Positions 1-4,670 of a DNA stretch of 5,200 nucleotides are shown piece after piece (position 1 is the stretch's first letter; every line of letters starts with the position of its first letter). This stretch comes from JAOUEA01 sp040511595 (GTDB lineage: Bacteria > Actinomycetota > UBA4738 > HRBIN12), in assembly GCA_040511595.1 (NCBI GenBank), contig JBEVGU010000091.1:1-5200 (forward strand). Direction: 5' to 3'. Below the pieces are notes generated by a model. That model searched no databases and had not been told where the DNA came from. It was given only the letters and a program-made list of their open reading frames with translations. Both the position numbers and the translations under genes were made by a program.

Positions 1-134
1 ACGGCGGGGCGGATGCGTTCGACGACGTCTCGCACTGCGGCTCCCGGGAGCCCCGTCAGGGTCAGCGACGGCAACCCCCGTCCGACGTGCGCCTCGACCG
101 TGACGATGTGCCCGCCCACGCCCAGCACCGTCAT
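1..134 (-). CDS. comM: ComM/YifB-family Mg-chelatase-like AAA+ ATPase, N-terminal fragment (runs off left edge)
   Basis: Only the first 44 codons are in the window; the reading frame is open to base 1. The peptide begins MTVLGVGGHIVTVEAHVGRG and continues with GLPSLTLTGLPGAAVRDVVER. This matches the N-terminal ChlI-like domain of ComM/YifB proteins, whose hallmark is VEVxxxxGLPxxxxVGLPDxAVxExxERVRAA. Family members are about 500 residues, with an AAA+ Mg-chelatase core and a C-terminal domain beyond this edge. ComM acts as a hexameric helicase promoting branch migration during natural transformation; in actinobacteria the role is mostly inferred. ATG at 134-132 is the chosen start. An in-frame GTG at 143-141 would add three residues, and a stop codon lies in frame 12 codons upstream of the ATG. 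No good ribosome-binding site precedes either start, and the N-terminus looks a few residues shorter than usual. In many genomes the gene sits next to yraN and dprA, which would lie outside the window. Confidence 0.8.
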   Translation of the reverse strand, partial: MTVLGVGGHIVTVEAHVGRGLPSLTLTGLPGAAVRDVVERIRPA

Positions 135-154
135 ACCCGTCACGCTTTCGAGAA

Positions 155-185
155 CGTATATGTGGCCTTACTACGCTCCTGACAG
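155..185 (-). promoter_or_regulatory. Weak promoter-like sequence ahead of comM
   Basis: The bases just upstream of comM are the most A+T-rich patch of the left end. On the minus strand CTGTCA (180-185) could be a -35 element, followed by an overlapping CATATA/TATACG (155-162) as the -10, with a 17- or 19-base spacer depending on the phase. A start a few bases further would fall at about 148, leaving almost no leader before the GTG at 143. That would fit the missing Shine-Dalgarno sequence. This is inference from weak matches only. Confidence 0.28.
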
Positions 186-269
186 AAGGGTTGCCCTCCG
201 GAACCAACCGCCTCTCCCGGGGCGAACTCCCAGATTCCGGGCTCACCTTCCTCCGCGTCGACCTTCGGA

Positions 270-289
270 GACGACCCGTGACCGTCGTC
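270..289 (-). terminator. Hairpin just after the PCD-VOC gene, possible weak terminator
   Basis: GACGAC (270-275) and GTCGTC (284-289) form a perfect 6-bp stem with an 8-base loop, starting 6 bases beyond the stop codon of the upstream gene. No U-run follows, so it is at best a weak or factor-assisted terminator and may be chance in G+C-rich DNA. Confidence 0.25.
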
Positions 290-295
290 CAGTTC

Positions 296-934
296 TCAGT
301 CCATATCCGGCCAGGAAGCGACGTCCACCTCGTTGCCCTCGGGATCGGCGAGGGTCCACCACAACGGCGCGCGGGCGTCGTAGACGATGCGGCCACCCGC
401 GGCGATCGCCGCGTCGACTCGGGCGTTCGCCTGATCCTCGGGGACGTAGAGGTCGATGTGGATCCGGTTGCGCTGCGGGCGCGGCTCGTCCATCTGCTGG
501 AACCAGAACGTCGGCCCCTCGGATTGCGGGTCGATCAGCGCGTCGCCGAAGCGCTCGTACCCGAGGACCGCCTCCCAGAAGGGCAGCACGTCGGGGATGA
601 CGAGCGCGTCGATCGCGACCTGGTAGCTCTGCAAGCCGGTGAAGTCGACGGTTGCGCCGAGTTCGCTCGCCTTGCTCGAGATCGCACCCGCGAGCGCGAG
701 GTCGGCCTCGGTCAGCTCTCCGCTCTCATCGCGCTGGAGTCGGACCGTCACGCCCTTCGACCGCAAATCGATGTCCGGCTGCCGGCTCGCGGTGCGTGCG
801 ACCTCGCAGATCGCCTCCGCCAGCGCCGCCCCCTCCGCGAGCGATCCGGTCCGGAAGTGCGTGGCTTCGGTGTACGCCAGGACCCGCCATCCCACCTCGT
901 GTAAGCGGGCGGATTCGATAATCGGTTCGCTCAT
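296..934 (-). CDS. Pterin-dehydratase-like domain fused to a VOC/glyoxalase-like domain (212 aa)
   Basis: Residues ~10-90 resemble pterin-4a-carbinolamine dehydratase (PCD/DCoH): W16, the F27-R28 strand, the helix around 33-49, P53, the strand GVTVRL (61-66) and GELTEADLALA (72-82) fall in the family order. The paired catalytic histidines expected just before P53 (HHP) read S50-R51-Q52-P53, and the later TH motif reads Q67-R68-D69, so this domain is probably not a dehydratase. Residues ~103-208 resemble the Glyoxalase_6 type of VOC domain: FWEAVLGY (119-126), RIHIDLYV (157-164) and WWTLADPEGNEVDV (192-205). H159 and E202 are plausible metal ligands. The substrate is unknown. The ATG at 934 is preferred over an open frame reaching 1204, because GAGGGG sits 5 bases upstream and homology starts there. 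The gene is probably monocistronic or co-transcribed with comM, 161 bases downstream. The domain calls are firm; the function is not. Confidence 0.88.
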   Translation of the reverse strand: MSEPIIESARLHEVGWRVLAYTEATHFRTGSLAEGAALAEAICEVARTASRQPDIDLRSKGVTVRLQRDESGELTEADLALAGAISSKASELGATVDFTGLQSYQVAIDALVIPDVLPFWEAVLGYERFGDALIDPQSEGPTFWFQQMDEPRPQRNRIHIDLYVPEDQANARVDAAIAAGGRIVYDARAPLWWTLADPEGNEVDVASWPDMD

Positions 935-939
935 GGCAT

Positions 940-945
940 CCCCTC
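940..945 (-). promoter_or_regulatory. Ribosome-binding site that fixes the PCD-VOC start
   Basis: GAGGGG on the minus strand ends 5 bases before the ATG at 934. It supports this start over upstream in-frame ATG and GTG codons, none of which has an equally good site and none of which adds recognisable domain sequence. Confidence 0.6.
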
Positions 946-965
946 GCTCGTCGTCTCCGCGACCC

Positions 966-971
966 ACCCTA
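966..971 (-). promoter_or_regulatory. Possible -10 element of the PCD-VOC gene
   Basis: TAGGGT fits the actinobacterial -10 pattern TANNNT and lies 31 bases upstream of the ATG at 934. No convincing -35 hexamer sits 16-18 bases further upstream. The position is reasonable but the pattern is loose. Confidence 0.3.
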
Positions 972-995
972 GACCCGCCCGATCGACCCGAGGCA

Positions 996-1007
996 GGCAT
1001 CGATGCC
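996..1007. repeat. Perfect 12-bp palindrome upstream of the PCD-VOC gene
   Basis: GGCATCGATGCC is its own reverse complement. Its centre is about 33 bases upstream of the centre of the candidate -10 TAGGGT, near the usual -35/-42 region where an operator could act. About one perfect 12-mer palindrome is expected by chance in a window this size, so only the location makes it worth recording. Confidence 0.3.
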
Positions 1008-1261
1008 CGGATGGCTGGGTCTGCGTGAAGATGCACGGCGGGGCCAACTAGCAACCGCCTCACCGCGGTCAGACGGTGCGGGCGTCGGACCCAGGAGGGC
1101 ATCGTCACCCCGGTCACGGTGCGTTCCGCATACATTTGCCCTTGGCGAGGTCCGATGAGGGTCGCGCGAGCGCTCGTCGGCGACGGGGTCGCTAGGCGCG
1201 GCAAGGCTTCCGGCGGATTCTGTGCGGACTGCGAGGCTGGAAGGCGAGGTCTCGGCGCTCG

Positions 1262-1286
1262 AAGACCGCCGCTGACCTGCGGTCTT
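1262..1286 (-). terminator. Hairpin downstream of tRNA-Thr, likely transcript end
   Basis: AAGACCGC (1262-1269) and GCGGTCTT (1279-1286) form a perfect 8-bp stem with a 9-base loop, starting 4 bases beyond the tRNA 3' end. It is well placed to end the carD-to-tRNA transcript or to guide 3' trimming. No U-tract follows (CGAGCG comes next), which is common in actinobacterial terminators but leaves the call uncertain. Confidence 0.5.
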
Positions 1287-1290
1287 GCGG

Positions 1291-1364
1291 AGCCGGCGGT
1301 CGGATTCGAACCGACGACCTACCGATTACAAGTCGGTTGCGCTACCGGACTGCGCCACGCCGGC
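1291..1364 (-). tRNA. tRNA-Thr, anticodon UGU
   Basis: A complete 74-base cloverleaf reads on the minus strand. The acceptor stem is GCCGGCG/CGCCGGC, with discriminator T at 1291. The D arm is GCGC-AGTCCGGTA-GCGC. The anticodon arm is ACCGA-CTTGTAA-TCGGT, giving anticodon TGT for ACA codons. The variable loop is AGGTC, and the T arm is GTCGG-TTCGAAT-CCGAC. All stems pair perfectly. The 3' CCA is not encoded (CCG follows), so it must be added enzymatically. The gene lies 46 bases after the rlmB stop codon, an arrangement seen in many actinobacteria, where the tRNA is usually followed by rpmG, secE and nusG. Those genes are not next to it here. Confidence 0.97.
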
Positions 1365-1373
1365 GGACGTCCG

Positions 1374-1379
1374 AGTCTA
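1374..1379 (-). promoter_or_regulatory. Possible -10 element directly ahead of tRNA-Thr
   Basis: TAGACT matches the actinobacterial TANNNT pattern and ends 9 bases before the tRNA 5' end, so the tRNA could have its own promoter within the 46-base gap after rlmB. No -35 match is visible 16-18 bases upstream. Read-through from rlmB is equally possible. Confidence 0.3.
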
Positions 1380-1410
1380 CCTTCCGCCTGTCCTGCAGAT
1401 GTTCCGATCG

Positions 1411-2190
1411 TCAGCCTCCGTCACCACGGGACGGGACCACGAACGCAAATAGCACCGCGGCGAGCGACGCGGCAGCGTTCAACGAGCCCACCTGGCCTCG
1501 CATCGGGAGCGACACCAACGCGTCGCAACGCTCGCGGACGAGCCGCGTCAGGCCCTCCCCCTCGCTGCCCAGGACCACCGCGACCTTGCCGGACGGGCAC
1601 GGCTCGTCATACACCGTCGCATCCGCACGCTCGTCGAGACCGATGGCCCAGAAGCCCGCGGACTGCAGACGCTCCAGTGCCCGCGCGATGTTCGCCACCC
1701 GCGCGTGCGGCAGATGCAGGAGCGCCCCGGCCGAGGCCCGGACCGCGGCCGGCGTCACGTCGGCCGCACGTCGCGTCCGGGTCACCAGCATCCCGGCGCC
1801 GGCGCCCTCGGCCGAACGGGCGGCCGCTCCCAGGTTCTGCGGGTCGGTGATGCCGTCGAGCACGACAACGACGGCATCCTCGCCGAAGGGGAACGTGGCG
1901 AGATCGCGCTCGGTGAGCGCCTCCACGTCGGTCGCGATGCGGGCGACGATCCCCCGATGCTCGTCGGCCAGAGCGTCCAGCCTGGCCCTCGGCACCGTTC
2001 GCACCGGCACCCCCTCGTCTCGCGCCGCTTCCATCACGTCGCGCAGGTGCTCCCGCACGGTCGGCGAGGACACGGTCAGCACCTCGGTCGCCCGACCCGT
2101 ACGCAGGGCCTCGGCCACCGCACGCCGCCCCGCGACCACCTCGCCGGGCGGCCGCCCGCCTGCTCGGCGTCGATCGCGTTCCCTGCTCAC
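1411..2190 (-). CDS. rlmB: 23S rRNA (guanosine-2'-O)-methyltransferase, RlmB/TrmH (SpoU) family
   Basis: This 259-residue SPOUT-class enzyme transfers a methyl group from S-adenosylmethionine to a ribose 2'-OH; RlmB modifies G2251 of 23S rRNA (E. coli numbering). A basic N-terminal tail (1-16) leads into the RNA-binding domain (~17-100), which carries the RlmB-typical HRGIVA (78-83). The knotted catalytic domain (~106-252) shows all three SpoU motifs: DGITDPQNLGAAARSAEGAG (112-131) with N119 and the catalytic R125; VVLGSEGEGL (205-214) with E210; and LPMRGQVGSLNAAAS (228-242) with N238. The start is GTG at 2190-2188, overlapping the ispF TGA as GTGA, and no Shine-Dalgarno sequence is visible, so translation is probably coupled to ispF. 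TrmH and other SpoU paralogues share these motifs; the length, N-terminal domain and the ispF and tRNA-Thr neighbours favour RlmB. Confidence 0.94.
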   Translation of the reverse strand: MSRERDRRRAGGRPPGEVVAGRRAVAEALRTGRATEVLTVSSPTVREHLRDVMEAARDEGVPVRTVPRARLDALADEHRGIVARIATDVEALTERDLATFPFGEDAVVVVLDGITDPQNLGAAARSAEGAGAGMLVTRTRRAADVTPAAVRASAGALLHLPHARVANIARALERLQSAGFWAIGLDERADATVYDEPCPSGKVAVVLGSEGEGLTRLVRERCDALVSLPMRGQVGSLNAAASLAAVLFAFVVPSRGDGG

Positions 2191-2666
2191 GTCACGATCG
2201 CGACGGCCAGGCAGCCGACCCCGTCACCGGCGAGGCCGAGTCCCTCCGGTCGCGTGGCCTTCACCGAGACCGCGCCGACCGAGGCCCCCAGCGCCCGAGC
2301 CACGGCCTCCCGCATCTCCTCCCGCCGCGGCGCGATCGCCGGACGGTCGCAGATCACCGTGACGTCGCACGAGCCGAACGCGAACCCGGCTTCCCGCACG
2401 AGCGCCAGCGTGCCTTCCAGGAGCGAATGGCCGCTGATGCCTCCGACCGTGGGGTCGGTCTCGGGGAAGTGCTCGCCCACGTCCCCTCGCCCCGCCGCGC
2501 CCAACAGGGCGTCGGCGATCGCGTGGCAGACGGCGTCACCGTCGGAATGGCCCGCGAGCCCGGGCTCCGCGTCGAAGCGCACGCCTCCCAACCACAGCGG
2601 CCTGTGGTCGTCCCACCGGTGCGCGTCGAAGCCGATGCCCACGCGTGGTGCCGATGCCTCACCCAT
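2187..2666 (-). CDS. ispF: 2-C-methyl-D-erythritol 2,4-cyclodiphosphate synthase
   Basis: IspF makes the cyclic diphosphate in the fifth step of the MEP isoprenoid pathway, releasing CMP from the phosphorylated CDP-methylerythritol, and works as a homotrimer with divalent metal. The 159-residue length is normal. Metal ligands are D14 and H16 in GIGFDAHR and H48 in DAVCHAIADALLG. GHSDGD (39-44), GDVGEHFPETD (61-71) and VKATRPEGLG (135-144) are the other signature segments, with T138 and E141 in the usual nucleotide-binding positions. The loop usually reading GRGEG is GDGVG here (D148 replaces the common Arg), a local variation. The ATG at 2666 overlaps the end of ispD by 8 bases, with GGAG three bases upstream. 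The gene runs directly into rlmB with a 4-base overlap; cysS, often found between them in actinobacteria, is missing. Confidence 0.97.
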   Translation of the reverse strand: MGEASAPRVGIGFDAHRWDDHRPLWLGGVRFDAEPGLAGHSDGDAVCHAIADALLGAAGRGDVGEHFPETDPTVGGISGHSLLEGTLALVREAGFAFGSCDVTVICDRPAIAPRREEMREAVARALGASVGAVSVKATRPEGLGLAGDGVGCLAVAIVT

Positions 2667-3357
2667 CGGCTCCGCCCATCCGTGCCTCGGCCTGCGCGAG
2701 GTCGAGCAGGGTGGTGATCTTGACGTTCATCGGGTCCCCGGCGATCGCCCGGACGATGCAGCCGTCGCGCTCCAGGGCCGAGGCGTCGTCGGTGAGGACG
2801 ACTCCCGATGCCGCCGCTCGGCCGTGGGCATCGCGAAGGGTGGCCACGTCGAAGGCCTGGGGTGTCTGGGCGAGCCCGAGTCGTTCGCGGTCGAGGGTGC
2901 CCAGCACCTGCCCCTCGGCGACCTGCTTCACTGTGTCGGTCACCGGGACGACCGGCACGACGCCCGGGAAGCGCTCGTCGACGCCGTCGATCACGGCCGA
3001 GAAAAGGTCGGGAGGGGCGAAGGGCCTCGCGGCGTCGTGCACCGCGACGACCTCGGTCCCCGCAGCCAAGGCGTCGAGGGCGACCCGCACCGATGCCTGC
3101 CGGGTGGCGCCACCCGAGATCACCGTCACCGGTTTCCCGCAGGCTTCGAGGCACTCCCGTGCCCGATCCTCCCAGCCCGGCGGCGCGGCGACGACGAGGG
3201 ACCCCACCGCCGGCGAGGCGACCGCCGCCCCGGCCGTCACGGCGAGCATGGGCCGACCCCCGATCGTCAGGAACGCCTTCGGTTCCGGGGCGCCCACCCG
3301 TCGCCCGACGCCGGCCGCGAGCACGATGGCGACCACACGTTCGGGATCGCGTTCCAT
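2659..3357 (-). CDS. ispD: 2-C-methyl-D-erythritol 4-phosphate cytidylyltransferase
   Basis: IspD joins CTP and methylerythritol 4-phosphate to give CDP-methylerythritol and pyrophosphate, the third step of the MEP pathway. The 232-residue protein carries the full signature set: LAAGVGRR (13-20) with the glycine-rich CTP loop, PKAF with catalytic K27, GGATRQASV (82-90), VHDAARPF (106-113), PVTDTVK (138-144) with T140, DRERL (156-160) with R157, QTPQAF (164-169), TDDAS (189-193) and NVKIT (211-215) with K213. K27, T140, R157 and K213 fall at the same numbers as in the E. coli enzyme. The ATG at 3357 is the first in-frame start, seven residues before the conserved strand. It has no clear Shine-Dalgarno sequence and sits inside a 6-bp hairpin. 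It follows the PIN-TRAM gene after a 56-base gap and overlaps ispF by 8 bases. Confidence 0.97.
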   Translation of the reverse strand: MERDPERVVAIVLAAGVGRRVGAPEPKAFLTIGGRPMLAVTAGAAVASPAVGSLVVAAPPGWEDRARECLEACGKPVTVISGGATRQASVRVALDALAAGTEVVAVHDAARPFAPPDLFSAVIDGVDERFPGVVPVVPVTDTVKQVAEGQVLGTLDRERLGLAQTPQAFDVATLRDAHGRAAASGVVLTDDASALERDGCIVRAIAGDPMNVKITTLLDLAQAEARMGGADG

Positions 3358-3370
3358 GCGCGAAGCATGG
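3354..3370 (-). promoter_or_regulatory. Hairpin enclosing the ispD start codon
   Basis: CCATGC (3354-3359) and GCATGG (3365-3370) form a perfect 6-bp stem with a 5-base loop (UUCGC in the RNA). The ispD AUG (3357-3355) lies in the 3' arm, so folding would hide the start. It could limit initiation independent of the upstream gene. Whether this is regulatory or chance cannot be told from one sequence. Confidence 0.35.
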
Positions 3371-3378
3371 CAGACCCG

Positions 3379-3407
3379 GCTCGAAGACGAGCGCGCCGAG
3401 ATCTCGG
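3379..3407 (-). repeat. Two adjacent inverted repeats between the PIN-TRAM gene and ispD
   Basis: A 12-bp perfect palindrome CCGAGATCTCGG (3396-3407) begins 6 bases after the PIN-TRAM stop codon. Next to it GCTCG (3379-3383) and CGAGC (3388-3392) form a 5-bp stem with a 4-base loop. With the hairpin at the ispD start they fill most of this 56-base gap. They could be a processing or attenuation site; no U-run marks a classical terminator. Confidence 0.35.
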
Positions 3408-3413
3408 GGGGTG

Positions 3414-4520
3414 CTAGGAGCGACCGTTCCCGTCCGCGACCGCGCCGGCCTCGGGCAGCAGCGCCGCGAAGACCATGCGGCCGGTCGTCGTCTGGATCAC
3501 GTTCGTGATCCGGATCTCGGGGGTCGAGCCGATCATCTCGCCCGCCTTCTCGACCACGACCATGGTCCCGTCGTCCAGGTACCCGACCGCCTGACCGTGC
3601 TCGCGACCTTCCTTCACGAGGCGCACGGAGATCTCGTCGCCGGCCGAGTACGGCACCCGGAACTTGGAGGCCAGGGCGTTGATCTGAGCCACAGGCACAC
3701 GCAGGGCCTCGGCCACCTTCGCGAGGTTGTGGTCGACGGTGATGAGCGACGCGCCTCGCTCACGGGCCAACCGCACGAGGGCCGCATCGACGTCCATCAC
3801 GCCCGATTCCTCGAACAGCTGGAACTGCACCGTCGGCGCCTTCTGTAGCTCGACGAGCACGTCGAGACCGCGACGGCCCCGCTGACGCCGGCGAGGATCG
3901 CCGGAGTCGCTGATCGCCTGCAGCTCGCGCAGCACCCCTTCGTGCAGGAGCACCGTGCCGCTCACGAACCCGGTCGCGACGAGGTCGAGCACGCGTCCGT
4001 CGATGAGGGCGCTCGTGTCGAGCACGTGGAGGTCGCCGCGCCCCGCGACCGAGGCTCGCGGCTTCATGCCGACGAGACCGAAGATGTCCTCGTACCTCGC
4101 CTCACCGAGCCGGAAGCCGAGGGAGCCGAACACCAGGTAGACGAAGCCGATCGCCGGCCACGCCGCGCCTCCCGGCACGAGCAGCAACGGGATCATGATC
4201 AGGCCGGAGACCACCAGGCCGACGACCAGCCCGACCACCCCGCCCGCCAGCTGGGGAGCCGGCTTGCGGCGCAGCTCACGCTCCATGCCGCTCACGGCTC
4301 GGAGCGTGAGGCGGCCGACCACCCCGCCGATCACGAACCCGACAGCGGCCCCCAGGAAGATGAACGCGAGGGCGCGGCCCGTGCTTCCCATCGCCACCGC
4401 GCCGCCGACGAGGAACCCGCCTGTGGCGAGCAAGGCGATGAAGAGCAGGCGGACGCCCTCGACGAGGTAGCCACGCGTGGCCGCTCCTCGCGCGTCGGGC
4501 TCACGCTCGCGCTCCTTCAT
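3414..4520 (-). CDS. Membrane-anchored PIN-TRAM domain protein, YacL type (368 aa)
   Basis: Four hydrophobic helices (about residues 18-43, 50-71, 91-115 and 120-139) anchor the N-terminus in the membrane. A PIN nuclease-like domain (~164-281) follows, beginning HVLDTSALIDGR (165-176). Its acidic residues D168, E199, D245 and D263 (in LITVDHNL) match the metal-binding set, so an active RNase is possible. The C-terminal TRAM domain (~291-352), a predicted RNA-binding fold, contains GQAVGYLDDGTMVVVEKA (309-326). Length and domain order match Bacillus subtilis YacL (about 366 residues), whose function is poorly known. The family usually sits beside ispD in Firmicutes, and here it lies between carD and ispD. 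The ATG at 4520 has GAGGGG close upstream and precedes a charged tail leading into helix 1. The open frame extends to 4634 but adds only low-complexity sequence. RNA processing or decay at the membrane is inferred. Confidence 0.92.
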   Translation of the reverse strand: MKEREREPDARGAATRGYLVEGVRLLFIALLATGGFLVGGAVAMGSTGRALAFIFLGAAVGFVIGGVVGRLTLRAVSGMERELRRKPAPQLAGGVVGLVVGLVVSGLIMIPLLLVPGGAAWPAIGFVYLVFGSLGFRLGEARYEDIFGLVGMKPRASVAGRGDLHVLDTSALIDGRVLDLVATGFVSGTVLLHEGVLRELQAISDSGDPRRRQRGRRGLDVLVELQKAPTVQFQLFEESGVMDVDAALVRLARERGASLITVDHNLAKVAEALRVPVAQINALASKFRVPYSAGDEISVRLVKEGREHGQAVGYLDDGTMVVVEKAGEMIGSTPEIRITNVIQTTTGRMVFAALLPEAGAVADGNGRS

Positions 4521-4522
4521 GG

Positions 4523-4540
4523 CCCCTCGTCCACCTCCTC
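4523..4540 (-). promoter_or_regulatory. Ribosome-binding region of the PIN-TRAM gene
   Basis: Two purine-rich matches precede the ATG at 4520: GAGGGG (4523-4528), two bases from the start and slightly tight, and GAGGAGG (4534-4540), 13 bases away and slightly far. Together they support this start over the upstream ATG at 4634, which would add 38 residues of low-complexity sequence. Confidence 0.5.
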
Positions 4541-4637
4541 GTGCGTCCGACGGTCGCTCGGCCGGCGGACAGCCTGAACCGACCCGAGGTCCGTTGGAGG
4601 CATCGGCGTGCACGGAGACACCCTGAAGCTGCAATGA

Positions 4638-4657
4638 GGGCGAAGGGAACTCCGCCC
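4638..4657 (-). terminator. Hairpin 13 bases after carD, possible terminator or attenuator
   Basis: On the minus strand GGGCGGAG (4657-4650) pairs with CTTCGCCC (4645-4638) as an 8-bp stem including one G-U pair, with the tetraloop UUCC. It starts 13 bases after the carD stop codon and is followed by UCAUU, only a faint U-tract. It may partly separate carD from the downstream genes, allowing higher carD expression. The remaining ~115 bases before the PIN-TRAM start show no clear promoter. Confidence 0.42.
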
Positions 4658-4670
4658 GGGTGAACGAGGT

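Larger units (their letters stand above)
935..1290. other. Gene-free interval between tRNA-Thr and the PCD-VOC gene
   Basis: No protein gene or further tRNA can be supported here on either strand. The minus-strand frame of the PCD-VOC gene stays open to 1204, but the extra 90 residues are arginine- and proline-rich with no recognisable domain. The interval holds the hairpin after the tRNA (1262-1286), a 10-bp palindrome CGAGCGCTCG (1167-1176), the 12-bp palindrome at 996-1007, and the promoter-like and ribosome-binding sequences of the PCD-VOC gene. The rest shows nothing I recognise. Confidence 0.6.

Noticed and set aside
149..166. A possible SOS (LexA) box near GAACGTATATGT upstream of comM.
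   Set aside because: The actinobacterial LexA box needs GAAC-N4-GTTC; the second half here is ATGT, so the match is only a half-site.
191..904. A 237-codon plus-strand frame opposite the PCD-VOC gene, with fairly protein-like composition.
   Set aside because: It mirrors the PCD-VOC codons, has no recognisable motif, and lies opposite a gene with clear domain signatures and a ribosome-binding site.
935..1204. A 90-residue N-terminal extension of the PCD-VOC protein.
   Set aside because: The extra part has no recognisable domain. The ATG at 934 has a good ribosome-binding site, and the PCD similarity begins right after it.
1119..1850. A plus-strand frame containing VGFEPTTYRLQ.
   Set aside because: This peptide is the familiar artefact of translating the antisense of a tRNA T-arm and anticodon arm. 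The tRNA-Thr on the minus strand explains it.
2354..3154. A 266-codon minus-strand frame overlapping ispD and ispF.
   Set aside because: It is a shifted frame of two genes with complete catalytic motifs, with arginine-rich low-complexity composition. It is a shadow, not an overlapping gene.
1705..3417. A 570-codon open frame on the plus strand across rlmB, ispF and ispD.
   Set aside because: It is exactly antisense to three well-supported genes, rich in Arg, Pro, His and Gly, and shows no domain. Long antisense frames are usual in G+C-rich DNA with G/C-ended codons.
4521..4634. A 38-residue extension of the PIN-TRAM protein to an ATG at 4634.
   Set aside because: It overlaps the intergenic region, has low-complexity Gly, Arg and Pro sequence, and lacks a ribosome-binding site. 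The internal start at 4520 has one and fits the YacL length.
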